From Planktomarina temperata RCA23 (lineage in GTDB: Bacteria; Pseudomonadota; Alphaproteobacteria; Rhodobacterales; Rhodobacteraceae), in contig NZ_CP003984.1 in the NCBI RefSeq assembly GCF_000738435.1, forward strand, positions 2,170,001 to 2,234,000: a stretch of 64,000 bases of DNA. The letters run 5' to 3'. Shown here piece by piece: positions 1 to 10,246 of this stretch. Each line of letters opens with the position of its first letter. Within the stretch, counting starts at the first letter, position 1. The position numbers and the translations under genes were made by a program. The notes under the pieces were generated by a model. That model saw nothing but the letters and a program-made list of their open reading frames with translations, did not search any database and was not told where the DNA came from.

Positions 1-192
1 GTTGATTTTCGTCGCGCCATATCTACTCCGGTTTGGTCGTCCACCCTATTCTAGGCAAATCCGCCCCATCACCGAAACGCCATTAACGACGAAACCATGT
101 CAAAATCCCGCTGTTTTGCGCAGATATCAGCGCTGCGAGCAGGTCATTGCAATCTGCGCCCTATAGGCTACCAATATCCTAAGGAGCAAACT

Positions 193-597
193 ATGACCCA
201 GGTGATTACAACATCCGTCAAAGACTTGGTCGCGGCCGCCAATGCGGAGGTGACCACCCTCACTGTCGAACAGGCCCGCACGCTCATTGACAGCCCCGAT
301 CACATCCTTGTGGATCTGCGCGACATCCGCGAGCTGCAACGCACGGGAAAGATCCCCGGCGCTTTTTCCTGCCCGCGCGGGATGCTGGAGTTTTGGATTG
401 ATCCGGCCAGCCCCTATCACAAAGAGATTTTCAACCAAGATAAGACCTATGTGTTCTATTGCGCCAGCGCTTGGCGTTCGGCCTTAAGTGCGAAAGTGGC
501 GCAAGATATGGGCCTGGCGCCCGTGGCCCATATCGCCGGCGGCTTTACGGCGTGGGTCAAAGCCGACGGCCCCGTTGAGGCTTTGCCCCAAAAATAG
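193..597 (+). CDS. Rhodanese-like domain protein
   Basis: Single-domain rhodanese of 134 residues, probably a sulfurtransferase or persulfide carrier. The fold elements are visible as VDLRDIRE near residue 40 and the active-site loop YCASAWRS with Cys90, followed by a typical [16 protein letters not shown]-terminus. The start at 193 is chosen because AAGGAG lies 8 nt upstream; an in-frame ATG at 97 would add 32 residues with no domain character. It ends 31 bp before a class III aminotransferase on the same strand, so the two may be cotranscribed. The physiological sulfur donor or acceptor cannot be told from sequence. Confidence 0.85.
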   Translation: MTQVITTSVKDLVAAANAEVTTLTVEQARTLIDSPDHILVDLRDIRELQRTGKIPGAFSCPRGMLEFWIDPASPYHKEIFNQDKTYVFYCASAWRSALSAKVAQDMGLAPVAHIAGGFTAWVKADGPVEALPQK

Positions 598-628
598 AGC
601 CCGCGCAGCTGGAATAAAAAGAGGTTTC

Positions 629-1999
629 ATGCAAAATTCACCATCGCCAGAAGAGTTACACGCCTTTGATCGGGAGCATTTCTTGCACCCTTGGCACGAT
701 ATGAATGCTTGGCGTGGCTATGATAATATGTTGGTGGAGGCGGCGCAGGGCATCTACCTTTATGATGAAACCGGCAGAAAATTTATAGACGGTCCTGGCG
801 GCATGTGGTGCGTGCAAATCGGTTATGGTCAGGCAGAGATGGCAGAGGCAATCGCGGCCCAAGTCCTGAAAATGCCCTATGCCTCGCCCTTTACCAATGT
901 CACCCAACCTGGCGCGATACTGGCCAAGAAATTGGCCGATTTCGCACCGGGGGATTTGAACAATGTCTTCTTCACCACAGGCGGCTCGACAGCGGTCGAC
1001 ACCGCTTTGCGGGCCATGCAGTTTATGAACAACAGCCTTGGGCGGCCCGAAAAGAAGATGATCCTAGCGCGGGAGAAAGGCTATCACGGCTCGACCTATC
1101 TGGCAGCATCCGTGAGCGGCAAAGAGCGCGATGTGACCAAATTCGATATGGAAAGCCGCTTGGTGCATTTTCTACCCAATGTGAATCCCTATCTGCGCCC
1201 CGATGAAATGAGTGTCGCGCAATGGTGCGATGCCAAAGTGCAGGATCTTGAGGAGGCCATTGCGCAGCTTGGGGCCGAAAATATCGGCGCTTTCATTGCC
1301 GAACCCATTTTGAGCTCAGGCGGCGTGATTGTGCCGCCAGAGGGCTATCACAAACGCACCTTCGATATCTGCCGCGCCCATGATATTCTGTATATCTCTG
1401 ACGAGGTGGTCACGGGCTTTGGACGGCTGGGCCATTGGTTTTCCTCGCAAGCCGTATTCGACATCGAACCCGACATCATAACCTGCGCCAAAGGCTTGAC
1501 CTCTGGCTACCTACCCTTGGGGGCCTGTATCATTTCGGATCGCATGATGGAGCGCATGACCCATCGCGGTGAAGTCTTGTTTTCCAACGGCTATACCTAT
1601 TCGGGTCACCCGGTGAGTTGCGCGGCCGCGCTAAAGAATATAGAAATTTTAGAACGCGATAATGTTTTGGCGCATGTGCGCGACATCGCCCCCTATTTCC
1701 AAGAGCGACTCGCGCGCTTGACGCGCTACCCCATTATTGGCGACGCGCGCGGCGCTGGGTTGATCGGTTGCATTGAAGCGCGGTTGAGCAAAGATGGCTC
1801 GCGGCTTGAGGATGAACGCAAGATCGGCGCCATGATTGACCAGGCCTGCCATGACCGCGGGCTGATCGTTCGGCCATTGATCAACATGTGCGTGTTTTCG
1901 CCGCCGCTGGTCATCAGCAGAACTCAGGTGAATGATTTATTTGACATTCTTGGGCAGGCCATTGAAACTGTGTGTGAAAAATTTGATCTGACACCGTGA
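629..1999 (+). CDS. Class III PLP-dependent aminotransferase
   Basis: An omega-amine/amino-acid transaminase of 456 residues. The PLP-binding Lys is Lys288 in [13 protein letters not shown], and the cofactor Asp is Asp258 in [11 protein letters not shown]. Similarity in layout to putrescine- or beta-alanine-pyruvate aminotransferases is clear, but the phosphate-binding turn reads TTGGSTAVD instead of the more usual TGSEAND, so the substrate is left open. The start at 629 excludes a 47-residue upstream extension that only reads through the rhodanese 3' end in another frame. Its position near PotABCD-type transport genes and a DadA-like oxidase suggests amine or amino-acid use (inference). Confidence 0.88.
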   Translation: MQNSPSPEELHAFDREHFLHPWHDMNAWRGYDNMLVEAAQGIYLYDETGRKFIDGPGGMWCVQIGYGQAEMAEAIAAQVLKMPYASPFTNVTQPGAILAKKLADFAPGDLNNVFFTTGGSTAVDTALRAMQFMNNSLGRPEKKMILAREKGYHGSTYLAASVSGKERDVTKFDMESRLVHFLPNVNPYLRPDEMSVAQWCDAKVQDLEEAIAQLGAENIGAFIAEPILSSGGVIVPPEGYHKRTFDICRAHDILYISDEVVTGFGRLGHWFSSQAVFDIEPDIITCAKGLTSGYLPLGACIISDRMMERMTHRGEVLFSNGYTYSGHPVSCAAALKNIEILERDNVLAHVRDIAPYFQERLARLTRYPIIGDARGAGLIGCIEARLSKDGSRLEDERKIGAMIDQACHDRGLIVRPLINMCVFSPPLVISRTQVNDLFDILGQAIETVCEKFDLTP

Positions 2000-2113
2000 T
2001 CGTGCTCCGTTCACGGGACCTATGGGCGGGTCGTTTTGTGATCTTAACCCCATAAAAATCGATGTCATTATATGTCTTGAAATGCGATAAAAAAATCGTA
2101 TAAACGAAAAAAG

Positions 2114-2129
2114 TTTCCGATAGTGGAAA
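2114..2129. promoter_or_regulatory. Palindromic site upstream of gcvT
   Basis: TTTCC-N6-GGAAA, a 16-bp interrupted palindrome 25 bp before the gcvT start. A second AT-rich dyad, CGAT-N6-ATCG, lies at 2085-2098. The spacing and form fit a dimeric regulator site, for example IclR-like, but no regulator gene is adjacent. The 154-bp spacer shows no recognisable glycine riboswitch. Confidence 0.35.
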
Positions 2130-2153
2130 AATGTTCAAAAACGGGAAAATATC

Positions 2154-3251
2154 ATGAGCGATAAACCCAAACGCACCGCGTTATATGATCTTCACTGTGC
2201 CTTGGGCGGCAAAATGGTTGATTTCGCAGGGTGGGAAATGCCCGTGCAATATCCCATGGGAATCATGGGCGAGCACCAACACTGTCGCAGCAAAGCCGCC
2301 CTATTTGATGTGAGCCACATGGGGCAAGTGCTGCTGCATGGTGCCAATGCCGCCGAAAAATTGGAAGCCTTAGTGCCAGCCGCTTTGAGCAAATTGCCCG
2401 AAGGCAAAGCGCGCTACACATTCTTTACCAATGACTCTGGCGGCATTATGGACGATTTGATCGTCGCCAATGCGGGCGATCATTTGTTCTTGGTGGTCAA
2501 TGCTTCTATGCGTGCCCAAGACATACCGCATATGAAAGCGCATCTTAAGGACGTTGAGGTCACAGAAATTTTCGACCGTGCCCTTATTGCCGTGCAAGGC
2601 CCCTCGGCGCAGGACGTGGTGGCCAGCCATTGTCCGCAGGCAGCACAATTGAGCTTTATGCAGACCTGTGAGGCATTGATCGATGGCACGCTTTGCCGGA
2701 TTTCGCGCTTGGGCTACACCGGCGAAGATGGCTATGAAATATCGATCCCTCAGGCTGAGGCAGAACGGATTACTCGGTTGATGCTGGATCATCCAGACTG
2801 CGCCCCAGCCGGGCTTGGGGCCCGCGACAGTCTGCGTCTCGAAGCGGGATTGTGCCTTTACTGCAATGACATAACCCCTGACACATCCCCCATTGAAGCC
2901 GGTCTGAGCTGGGCCATTCAAAAACGCCGCCGCGAAGAAGGCGGCTTTCCAGGTGCGGCACGCATCATGGCAGAGCTGGAACATGGCACGGCGCGCAAAT
3001 TGGTCGGCATCCTGCCGCAGGGCCGCGCCCCAGCCCGTGCGGGGGTCGAGATTCACGACCAAGACGGCAATGCTATTGGCCAAATCACTTCGGGCGGTTT
3101 CGGCCCAACCGTCCAAGCTCCGGTTGCGATGGGCTACGTTCACGCCGATCACAGCGCACCGGGCCAAGAGCTGCACCTGATCATTCGCGGCAAACCGCAG
3201 CCCGCCACGGTCTGCACCCTGCCCTTCGTTTCACAAAACTACAAACGCTAA
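2154..3251 (+). CDS. gcvT: Glycine cleavage system T protein (aminomethyltransferase)
   Basis: Transfers the methylene group from the aminomethyl-lipoyl arm of GcvH to tetrahydrofolate, releasing ammonia. The 365-residue length is normal for GcvT. Family landmarks are the N-terminal LYDLHCALGGKMVDFAGWEMPVQY stretch (start of the folate-binding domain), SRLGYTGEDGYEI in the middle, and GLGARDSLRLEAGLCLYCND. It heads a gcvT-gcvH-gcvP operon with 13-bp and 48-bp spacers; no gcvL is present, so dihydrolipoyl dehydrogenase must be shared from elsewhere. The ATG at 2154 has a weak GGGA-type ribosome site. Confidence 0.96.
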   Translation: MSDKPKRTALYDLHCALGGKMVDFAGWEMPVQYPMGIMGEHQHCRSKAALFDVSHMGQVLLHGANAAEKLEALVPAALSKLPEGKARYTFFTNDSGGIMDDLIVANAGDHLFLVVNASMRAQDIPHMKAHLKDVEVTEIFDRALIAVQGPSAQDVVASHCPQAAQLSFMQTCEALIDGTLCRISRLGYTGEDGYEISIPQAEAERITRLMLDHPDCAPAGLGARDSLRLEAGLCLYCNDITPDTSPIEAGLSWAIQKRRREEGGFPGAARIMAELEHGTARKLVGILPQGRAPARAGVEIHDQDGNAIGQITSGGFGPTVQAPVAMGYVHADHSAPGQELHLIIRGKPQPATVCTLPFVSQNYKR

Positions 3252-3264
3252 ACGGGAGATCCCA

Positions 3265-3630
3265 ATGACCACTTATTATTCCGAAGAACACGAATGGATC
3301 ACAGTTGAGGGCGACATCGCCACCATCGGCATCACGGCCCATGCCGCTGAGCAATTGGGCGATATCGTCTTTGTAGATCAAAAAGAGGAAGGCGATGAAT
3401 TTGAAAGCGGCGATGAAATCGGTGTGATTGAATCGGTGAAAGCTGCCTCCGAAATTTTCGCCCCTGTAGATGGGGAAATCATTGAGGCCAACGAGCTTTT
3501 GCAAAGCAACCCAGCCGCCTTGAACGAAAACCCTGAAGCTGATGCTTGGATTTACAAAGTAAAACTCTCCGATCCGTCCCAGCTCGAAGGGCTAATGGAT
3601 TTGGCCGGTTACAAGACCTTCATCTCCTAA
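3265..3630 (+). CDS. gcvH: Glycine cleavage system H protein
   Basis: Lipoyl carrier of the glycine cleavage complex, 121 residues and full length. The lipoylation site is Lys59 in GVIESVKAASEIFAP. It shuttles the aminomethyl group from GcvP to GcvT. An upstream GGGAG sits 7 nt before the ATG. It lies between gcvT and gcvP in the usual order for proteobacteria. Confidence 0.97.
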   Translation: MTTYYSEEHEWITVEGDIATIGITAHAAEQLGDIVFVDQKEEGDEFESGDEIGVIESVKAASEIFAPVDGEIIEANELLQSNPAALNENPEADAWIYKVKLSDPSQLEGLMDLAGYKTFIS

Positions 3631-3662
3631 CCACAGACTTAATCGCTGACCCACAGACTTAA
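3631..3662. repeat. 12-bp direct repeat between gcvH and gcvP
   Basis: CCACAGACTTAA occurs at 3631-3642 and again at 3651-3662, with starts 20 bp apart, filling most of the 48-bp gcvH-gcvP spacer. The first copy begins right after the gcvH stop codon. It may be a small duplication or a regulatory repeat; nothing further is visible. Confidence 0.6.
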
Positions 3663-3678
3663 AAGCGGAGCTACGCGC

Positions 3679-6525
3679 ATGCCTTTTGAACTGACCACTT
3701 ATGAAGCCTATGATTTCGCCAACCGTCGACACATCGGCCCATCGCCGTCTGAGATGGAAGAGATGCTGCGCACCATTGGCTTTGACAGCCTTGATGCATT
3801 GATTGATGCGACCGTGCCAAAGGCCATCCGCCAAAAGGCACCGCTTGATTTTGGTCCGGCGATGTCTGAGCGTGATGCGCTGCATCATATGAAAGAAGTG
3901 GCCAGTAAAAACCAAGTCCTGACCTCGTTGATTGGTCAAGGCTATCATGGCACCACCACCCCGGCGCCAATCCTGCGCAATATCTTGGAAAATCCCGCCT
4001 GGTACACGGCCTACACGCCCTATCAGCCAGAAATTTCGCAAGGTCGGCTTGAGGCTTTGCTCAATTACCAAACTATGGTCAGCGATCTGACCGGGCTGGA
4101 CATTGCCAACGCCTCTTTGCTCGATGAGAGCACCGCCGCCGCCGAGGCGATGACCATGGCGATGCGCTCTGCCAAGTCAAAATCACAAACCTTCTTTGTG
4201 GATGAAAACTGCCATCCGCAAAATATCGCTGTGATTCAAACCCGGGCGGAGCCTTTGGGGATCGAGATTGTCGTGGGGTGCCCAGATGACTTGGACGCCA
4301 GCGCCGTCTTTGGCGCCATCTTCCAATATCCCGGCACCTATGGCCATGTGCGCGACTTCACATCGCAAATTACAGCCCTGCATGAGCACAAAGCCTTGGC
4401 CATTGTGGCGGCCGATCCTCTGTCTTTGGCGCTGCTCAAAAGCCCCGGCGAGATGGGCGCAGATATCGCCATTGGCTCGACCCAACGCTTTGGCGTGCCC
4501 ATGGGCTATGGCGGGCCACATGCGGCCTATATGGCCACGCGGGACGCCTTTAAACGCTCGATGCCCGGCCGGATCATTGGCGTCTCAGTGGACAGCCGTG
4601 GCAACAAGGCGCTGCGCCTGGCGCTGCAAACCCGCGAGCAGCACATTCGGCGCGAGAAAGCCAATTCCAATGTCTGCACCGCGCAAGCGCTCCTGGCGGT
4701 GATTGCCTCCATGTATGCGGTCTATCATGGGCCGGACGGCATCAAAGCCATTGCCCAATCGGTCCACCGCAAAACCAGCCGTCTGGCCAAAGGGCTCGAG
4801 GCCATGGGCTTTGACGTGCAACCTGAGGTTTTCTTCGACACGATCACCGTAAAAGTTGGCAATCTGCAAGGGGTGATCCTACAGGCGGCAGTGGCCAATG
4901 GCATCAACCTGCGCAAGATCGGCGCGGACCGTGTCGGCATCAGCCTGGATGAGCAAACCCGCCCAGAAACCATTGAGGCGGTATGGCGCGCCTTTGGCGG
5001 CGACATGAAAGATGACAGCAAGGCCAATCGCGCCTATCGCCTGCCCGATTCCATGCTGCGCGAAAGCGCCTATCTCACCCATCCCATTTTCCACCTCAAC
5101 CGCGCTGAAGCGGAAATCACCCGCTATATGCGCCGCTTAGCAGACCGCGATTTGGCGCTGGATCGCGCCATGATTCCGCTGGGCAGCTGTACGATGAAGC
5201 TCAATGCCACCATTGAGATGATCCCGGTGACTTGGCCAGAATTTGCCAATTTGCACCCTTTCGTGCCTGTCGATCAAGCGCGCGGCTATCATGAGATGTT
5301 TGAGGATCTGAATGCCAAGCTTTGCGACATCACCGGCTATGACGCCATCAGCCAGCAGCCCAATTCCGGCGCGCAGGGTGAATATGCCGGCCTGTTGACC
5401 ATCCGCAAATACCACGCGGCCAATGGGCAAGGGCATCGCAATGTCTGTTTGATCCCCACATCCGCCCATGGAACCAACCCAGCCTCTGCGCAAATGGTTG
5501 GCTACAAGGTTGTGGTGGTTGGATCGGATGCCGATGGCAATATCGATGTCGCTGATTTCCGCGCCAAGGCCGAGCTGCACAGCGATGCCCTGGCTGCCTG
5601 TATGATTACCTATCCCTCAACCCATGGGGTCTTTGAGGAAACTGTGCAAGAGGTGTGCAAAATCACCCATGATCACGGCGGTCAGGTCTATATCGATGGG
5701 GCCAATATGAACGCCATGGTCGGCCTCTCGCGTCCGGGCGACATTGGCGGCGATGTCTCACACCTCAATCTGCACAAGACCTTCTGCATTCCCCATGGCG
5801 GCGGCGGGCCGGGCATGGGCCCAATCGGTGTAAAAGCCCATTTGGCCGAGCATTTGCCCGGGCACCCGGAATATGGCAGCGACGTTGGGCCCGTATCGGC
5901 TGCGCCTTTTGGCTCTCCCTCCATTCTGCCGGTCAGCTGGGCCTATATCCTGCTGATGGGCGGCGCAGGCCTCACCCAGGCAACGAAAGTGGCGATTTTA
6001 AACGCCAATTACATTGCTGCGCGTCTGGAAGGCGCCTTTGACATTCTCTACACCTCCAAAACAGGGCGCGTGGCGCATGAATGTATCATCGACACAAGAC
6101 CGCTCAATGAGGCGGCAGATGTCACCGTGGATGACTGTGCCAAACGCCTAATGGATAGCGGTTTTCATGCACCCACCATGAGCTGGCCTGTCGCCGGCAC
6201 GTTAATGGTCGAGCCCACAGAATCCGAGCCCAAAGCCGAGTTGGATCGCTTCTGTGATGCCATGCTCTCGATCAGAGCAGAAGCGCAGGAGATTATTGAT
6301 GGCACAATGGATCGCATCAATAACCCACTGAAAAATGCGCCGCATACGGTGACGGATTTGATCGAAACCTGGGACCGGCCCTACAGCCGTGAGCAAGCTT
6401 GCTATCCCGCGGGCGCGATGCGGGGCGACAAATATTGGGTGCCCGTGAACCGTGTGGACAATGTGCATGGTGATCGCCACCTGATCTGCACCTGCCCGCC
6501 TTTGGAGGCCTATGAAGAGGCCTGA
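3679..6525 (+). CDS. gcvP: Glycine dehydrogenase (decarboxylating), P protein
   Basis: PLP enzyme that decarboxylates glycine and loads the remaining aminomethyl group on lipoyl-GcvH. The 948-residue length shows the single-chain (fused alpha2) form rather than the split gcvPA/gcvPB pair. The PLP Lys is about residue 700 in [16 protein letters not shown]. The N-terminal half has the conserved RRHIGP and IGQGYHGT motifs. Its stop overlaps by 16 bp the stop of the convergent FAD oxidoreductase gene. Confidence 0.97.
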   Translation: MPFELTTYEAYDFANRRHIGPSPSEMEEMLRTIGFDSLDALIDATVPKAIRQKAPLDFGPAMSERDALHHMKEVASKNQVLTSLIGQGYHGTTTPAPILRNILENPAWYTAYTPYQPEISQGRLEALLNYQTMVSDLTGLDIANASLLDESTAAAEAMTMAMRSAKSKSQTFFVDENCHPQNIAVIQTRAEPLGIEIVVGCPDDLDASAVFGAIFQYPGTYGHVRDFTSQITALHEHKALAIVAADPLSLALLKSPGEMGADIAIGSTQRFGVPMGYGGPHAAYMATRDAFKRSMPGRIIGVSVDSRGNKALRLALQTREQHIRREKANSNVCTAQALLAVIASMYAVYHGPDGIKAIAQSVHRKTSRLAKGLEAMGFDVQPEVFFDTITVKVGNLQGVILQAAVANGINLRKIGADRVGISLDEQTRPETIEAVWRAFGGDMKDDSKANRAYRLPDSMLRESAYLTHPIFHLNRAEAEITRYMRRLADRDLALDRAMIPLGSCTMKLNATIEMIPVTWPEFANLHPFVPVDQARGYHEMFEDLNAKLCDITGYDAISQQPNSGAQGEYAGLLTIRKYHAANGQGHRNVCLIPTSAHGTNPASAQMVGYKVVVVGSDADGNIDVADFRAKAELHSDALAACMITYPSTHGVFEETVQEVCKITHDHGGQVYIDGANMNAMVGLSRPGDIGGDVSHLNLHKTFCIPHGGGGPGMGPIGVKAHLAEHLPGHPEYGSDVGPVSAAPFGSPSILPVSWAYILLMGGAGLTQATKVAILNANYIAARLEGAFDILYTSKTGRVAHECIIDTRPLNEAADVTVDDCAKRLMDSGFHAPTMSWPVAGTLMVEPTESEPKAELDRFCDAMLSIRAEAQEIIDGTMDRINNPLKNAPHTVTDLIETWDRPYSREQACYPAGAMRGDKYWVPVNRVDNVHGDRHLICTCPPLEAYEEA

Positions 6526-7760
6526 TAGCGGGCCGGGTCAAAGGCGGATAAATCGGCATTGTTGGGATGATTGCTGACCATATCGGCAATCAACCGCCCT
6601 GTTTTCGGTCCAGCCGTCAGCCCGACATGCTGATGGCCGAAAGCCACATGGCCATTGCCAATCGCACGGGTTGGCCCAATGAGCGGAAGGCTGTCCGTGG
6701 TGGCCGGCCTGCGCCCCATCCATTCGCTCATGTGATCATAGCTCAATTCGGGAAACAGCGCCGCAATCTGGCGTTTGATAAACTCCAGTGGCCCCGCCTG
6801 CGCCGGCGCCTCGGTGCTGGCAAATTCCACCACCCCCGCACATCGGATGCGCCCTTCCATTGGGGTCACAACAAATTTGCCGGCCGCAACCATCATCGGC
6901 GCTTTGGGCATGGCGCTGGGATTGTGCAGCTCAATGTGATAGCCGCGCTCGCTTTCCAAAGCCAAGCGCTTGATCCCAAGCTTTTTTGCCATCTTGCCCG
7001 ACCAAGCCCCCATGGCCAAAACAATATGATCGCCAGCCACCGGGCCCTGATCTGTGATCAAGGCCTTATAAATGCCATCCTGCACCTCGATATCGTCAAT
7101 TTGCGCCGCAAGCACCGTGCCGCCTTCTGCTTGAAAATGGGCCAAAAGCGCGGCCAGATAAGCCCCCGGGTCTGAAATTCGGCCACTATTCTTATAACAG
7201 ACCACTTTGGCGAATTGAGTGCTGTAGAGCGGATCTCTTGCGCCATAGGCCGCCCCATCAAGCGCCTCGATCTCATAGCCATGCGCCCGGCGCAGGGTCC
7301 GGCCCGGAGCGTCTGCCAGATAGCTGGCCTCTGTGGCATAGCCAAAACAAAAATCCTCATCGCTGATAAACCGCTCGGCTCCGGTCCCCTTGGCCAGCGA
7401 TTGATGCTGGGCATGGCTATCGGACAAAAGATAAGACAGGGCCCGAGCAGAATGTGCGACATGATCTGCGCGCGCAAAGCTGAGATATTTCAACAAGAAA
7501 GGCAACAGACGTGGCAGATAGCGCCATTGCAAAAAGAGGGGTTCGTCGCGGCTGAGCAACATTTTTGGCAGTTTGCGCGCCAATCCAGGCACAGGCACCG
7601 GCAGAATCGCGCCCGCCGCCAAAACGCCGGCATTGCCGTAACTGGTGCGCAGCGCGCCATCCATGCGATCGACAAGCGTGACCTCATGGCCCGCCCGTTG
7701 CAGCCAAATAGCCGAAGAAACGCCAACGATACCGGCGCCGGCAATCACAACATGAGCCAT
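6510..7760 (-). CDS. FAD-dependent D-amino-acid dehydrogenase-like oxidoreductase
   Basis: DAO/DadA-family flavoprotein of 416 residues. The N-terminal dinucleotide fold [25 protein letters not shown] is clear, and the C-terminus has the family block [15 protein letters not shown] and [19 protein letters not shown]. It probably oxidises a D-amino acid or N-methylated amino acid and passes electrons to the respiratory chain. The start at 7760 is preferred because GAAGG lies upstream; 38 further residues in frame look non-coding. It is divergent from the PotD-like binding protein gene, which suggests the imported solute or its product is the substrate (inference). Confidence 0.85.
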   Translation of the reverse strand: MAHVVIAGAGIVGVSSAIWLQRAGHEVTLVDRMDGALRTSYGNAGVLAAGAILPVPVPGLARKLPKMLLSRDEPLFLQWRYLPRLLPFLLKYLSFARADHVAHSARALSYLLSDSHAQHQSLAKGTGAERFISDEDFCFGYATEASYLADAPGRTLRRAHGYEIEALDGAAYGARDPLYSTQFAKVVCYKNSGRISDPGAYLAALLAHFQAEGGTVLAAQIDDIEVQDGIYKALITDQGPVAGDHIVLAMGAWSGKMAKKLGIKRLALESERGYHIELHNPSAMPKAPMMVAAGKFVVTPMEGRIRCAGVVEFASTEAPAQAGPLEFIKRQIAALFPELSYDHMSEWMGRRPATTDSLPLIGPTRAIGNGHVAFGHQHVGLTAGPKTGRLIADMVSNHPNNADLSAFDPARYQASS

Positions 7761-7926
7761 GGTTTGTACCTTCATTCTGATCGGAGCCAAACTGTCAGGG
7801 CCAAAAGCCGCAAGACCGCCCTTCGTAAACGCCCCGCCACAAGTCATATCGAATAGAATTCTTGAAGCAAACAAAAAGCTAGTTTAACGTTTCTGTCACG
7901 GCGGTTTGCCGACAAGGAGATAAATT

Positions 7927-8970
7927 ATGAACCTGAAGAAAATTCTGCTGGCCACAACGGCCGCAACGCTTGTCAGTGGCGCCGCTATGGCGGCCGATGA
8001 CGGCCTGGTTGTTCTCGATTGGTCTGGCTATGAAGACGAAGGATTCTTCCAGAAATATATCGCACAGCATGGCGATGCGCCAACCTACTCCTTCTTTGGT
8101 GAGGAAGAGGAAGCTTTCCAGAAACTGCGTGCGGGTTTCAGAGCGGATGTCTCACACCCGTGCAGCCAATCTGTATCAAAATGGTTAGAAGCCGGCCTAC
8201 TTGAGCCGCTTGATACTTCACGGATTGACCTTTGGGATGATGTGAACGCGGAGATGAAAGAAGCCTTCAAATTTGATGGCGCATATTACCTTTTGCCGAT
8301 GGATTGGGGCACAACCGCTTTGACCTATCGTACGGATATGGTCGATATGGCGAAAATGGACAGCCTGGCTGTTTTCCTTGATCCCGCCTACGCAGGCCGG
8401 ATTGCTTTGCCGGACAATGTCGATGATATCTACGCCTTGGGCTATTTGGCCAATGGCGTCACCGATTGGACCAAAGCCACCGATGCCGATTTTGAAGCGG
8501 CCTCTACGTGGCTGCGCCAAGCGCATCAAAATGTACGGGCCTATTGGGCCGATGGCGCGGAGTTGGCGCAGCTGATGGGCAGCGGTGAGGTTGTTGTCTC
8601 TTGGGCCTGGAGCGAAACGCCTGCAACCATGGCCGGCGAGGGCCTGCCGGTTGAAGCCAACCGCTCCACAAAGGAAGGCTCTTCGAGCTGGTTCTGCGGC
8701 TATGTGAATTTGGCAAATGGACCCAACCCAGAAGACAAAATGTATGACTTCTTCAACGCATGGATGGACCCCGGCTCGGCGGAATATATCGTTTCGGAAT
8801 GGGGCTATGGCCATGGCAACCAAACAGCCATGGCGGCCATTGGCCCCGAAGGTCTGGCCGAGGCCGGCCTTGGCCCAGTGGAGGTCCCAGTCCTGGCGCA
8901 GGTGCCAATGAACCAAGCATTGCGTGAAAAAATGATCGCTGAATTCGAGAAGATCAAAGCAGGCTTCTAA
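7927..8970 (+). CDS. PotD-like periplasmic substrate-binding protein of an ABC transporter
   Basis: Extracellular binding protein of 347 residues with a signal peptide of about 22 residues ending AAMA. Landmarks of the spermidine/putrescine-type family are VVLDWSGYED at the mature N-terminus, YLLPMDWGTTALTYRTDMV, and VNLANGPNPEDKMYDFFNAWMDPGSAEYI. It faces the divergent DadA-like gene. Its cognate ATPase and permeases are probably the convergent genes at 9164-11933, although they are on the other strand and separated by a repeat element. The ligand could be a polyamine or another cationic or quaternary amine; the sequence does not decide. Confidence 0.88.
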   Translation: MNLKKILLATTAATLVSGAAMAADDGLVVLDWSGYEDEGFFQKYIAQHGDAPTYSFFGEEEEAFQKLRAGFRADVSHPCSQSVSKWLEAGLLEPLDTSRIDLWDDVNAEMKEAFKFDGAYYLLPMDWGTTALTYRTDMVDMAKMDSLAVFLDPAYAGRIALPDNVDDIYALGYLANGVTDWTKATDADFEAASTWLRQAHQNVRAYWADGAELAQLMGSGEVVVSWAWSETPATMAGEGLPVEANRSTKEGSSSWFCGYVNLANGPNPEDKMYDFFNAWMDPGSAEYIVSEWGYGHGNQTAMAAIGPEGLAEAGLGPVEVPVLAQVPMNQALREKMIAEFEKIKAGF

Positions 8971-9157
8971 AAGACTTGGCCCGGTGGCAACACCGGGCTG
9001 CGCCTGCCTGCCCCCCGGCAGGCGCATTCACCATCTCAATATACGGGTATGTATGGTTATTGCTCCAGCATTCCGGTGATTTCACCACCGCACACATGCG
9101 CCCGCCCAGGCAGGCGCTGCCCTCATTTCGTGTTGAAATGGCCTATGCAGTGGTCTT
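8971..9157 (+). repeat. Palindromic intergenic element, copy A
   Basis: Begins immediately after the stop codon of the PotD-like gene with AAGACTTGG and ends near GCAGTGGTCTT. It contains hairpin 1 at 8979-8998 (GCCCGGTG/CACCGGGC with loop GCAA), hairpin 2 at 9000-9025 (GCGCCTGCC/GGCAGGCGC), an extra central segment of about 75 bp, and a tail with GAAATGGCC and TATGCAG. It sits between two convergent genes and may also serve as a transcription terminator. Related copies lie at 16333, 37557 and 42659. Confidence 0.75.
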
Positions 9158-9163
9158 TTTCTG

Positions 9164-10246
9164 TTACCGCAACAGCAGCAGCGAAACCGGGCTCCATCCC
9201 ACCCGGGCCGTATCGCCCGCTGCCAGCACCTTGCGGCCCGCGGTGTTGCGCATCGTCACGGTCACCGGCGCATCCTTTTGCGGCAGTGTCACGTCATAAA
9301 AGGTCATATCCCCGTAGTAGAAGACCTCAGACACCACAGCTTCAATTTCACGCTCAGCGGTTTGCCCCTCCGCTAAAATGGTCAACATTTCCGGGCGAAT
9401 GCCAACGGATTGGCAGCCGTCGACCCCTGCGGGGGCTTGAGACAGGGGCAAGGTCAATCTGCCCAAAGATTGCACGTCCACCTCGACCGTCTCACCCGAC
9501 GTAGCGCGCACCTCGGCCTCCAAAAAGTTCATCATGCCGATAAAATTGCCGACCCGCCGCGAGCTGGGCTTACCATAGAGCATCTGCGGCGTGGCCACCT
9601 GGGCGATCTTGCCGTCAAACATGACCGCAATGCGATCGGACATGGTGAGCGCCTCTTCTTGATCATGGGTCACGAGAACAAAGGTGATGCCAACGGCCCG
9701 TTGCAGCCGCCGCAATTCCGACTGCATTTGTTCGCGCATCTTTTTGTCAAGCGCCGAAAGTGGCTCATCGAGGAGCAAAACCCGCGGCTTGAGCACTAAG
9801 GCCCGTGCCAGCGCAACCCTTTGGCGTTGCCCCCCCGACAGCGCATGTGAGGCGCGGCTGTCAAAGCCTTGCAGCCCCACCATGGAAATGGCCTCCGAAA
9901 CCCGCTCTTGTATCTCCGCTTTTGGCAAGCGGCGGGCCTTCAGCCCATAGGCCACATTCTCGGCCACGCTCATATGCGGAAAAATTGCGTAGCTTTGAAA
10001 CACCATATTGGTCGGACGCTTATTGGCCGGCACCCCATCCATGGACTTCCCATCGATATGAAGACTACCCGCCGAGGGGGTCTCAAATCCGGCAATTGAG
10101 CGCAGCAGCGTCGTCTTTCCGCAGCCCGATGGGCCCAGGAGCGAGAAAAATTCCCCGGTGCGAATATCCAAATCTATCTGCGACAGCGCTTGAAAATCAC
10201 CATACAATTTATCAACTCCACTGAGTTGAATAATGGGCTGTGTCAT
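9164..10246 (-). CDS. PotA-like ABC transporter ATP-binding protein
   Basis: ATPase of 360 residues that drives the PotBC-type permease pair. Walker A is GPSGCGKT at residues 38-45, followed by the signature LSGGQRQRVALARAL and Walker B VLLLDEPLSALD. A C-terminal TOBE-like regulatory domain follows (SVGIRPEML onward). Its ATG overlaps the stop of the upstream permease by 4 bp, so it is the last gene of the Rieske-potB-potC-potA operon. Confidence 0.93.
   Translation of the reverse strand: MTQPIIQLSGVDKLYGDFQALSQIDLDIRTGEFFSLLGPSGCGKTTLLRSIAGFETPSAGSLHIDGKSMDGVPANKRPTNMVFQSYAIFPHMSVAENVAYGLKARRLPKAEIQERVSEAISMVGLQGFDSRASHALSGGQRQRVALARALVLKPRVLLLDEPLSALDKKMREQMQSELRRLQRAVGITFVLVTHDQEEALTMSDRIAVMFDGKIAQVATPQMLYGKPSSRRVGNFIGMMNFLEAEVRATSGETVEVDVQSLGRLTLPLSQAPAGVDGCQSVGIRPEMLTILAEGQTAEREIEAVVSEVFYYGDMTFYDVTLPQKDAPVTVTMRNTAGRKVLAAGDTARVGWSPVSLLLLR

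Noticed and set aside
97-192. N-terminal extension of the rhodanese gene
   Set aside because: No domain character, and a strong AAGGAG site precedes the ATG at 193.
2370-3176. Long minus-strand frame opposite gcvT
   Set aside because: A shadow of gcvT; composition is Ala/Arg/Gln-rich with no motif, and the plus-strand gene is certain.
8979-8998. Hairpin after the PotD-like gene as a simple terminator
   Set aside because: The same hairpin recurs with shared flanks at three other sites, so it is better listed as part of a repeat element, though it may still terminate transcription.
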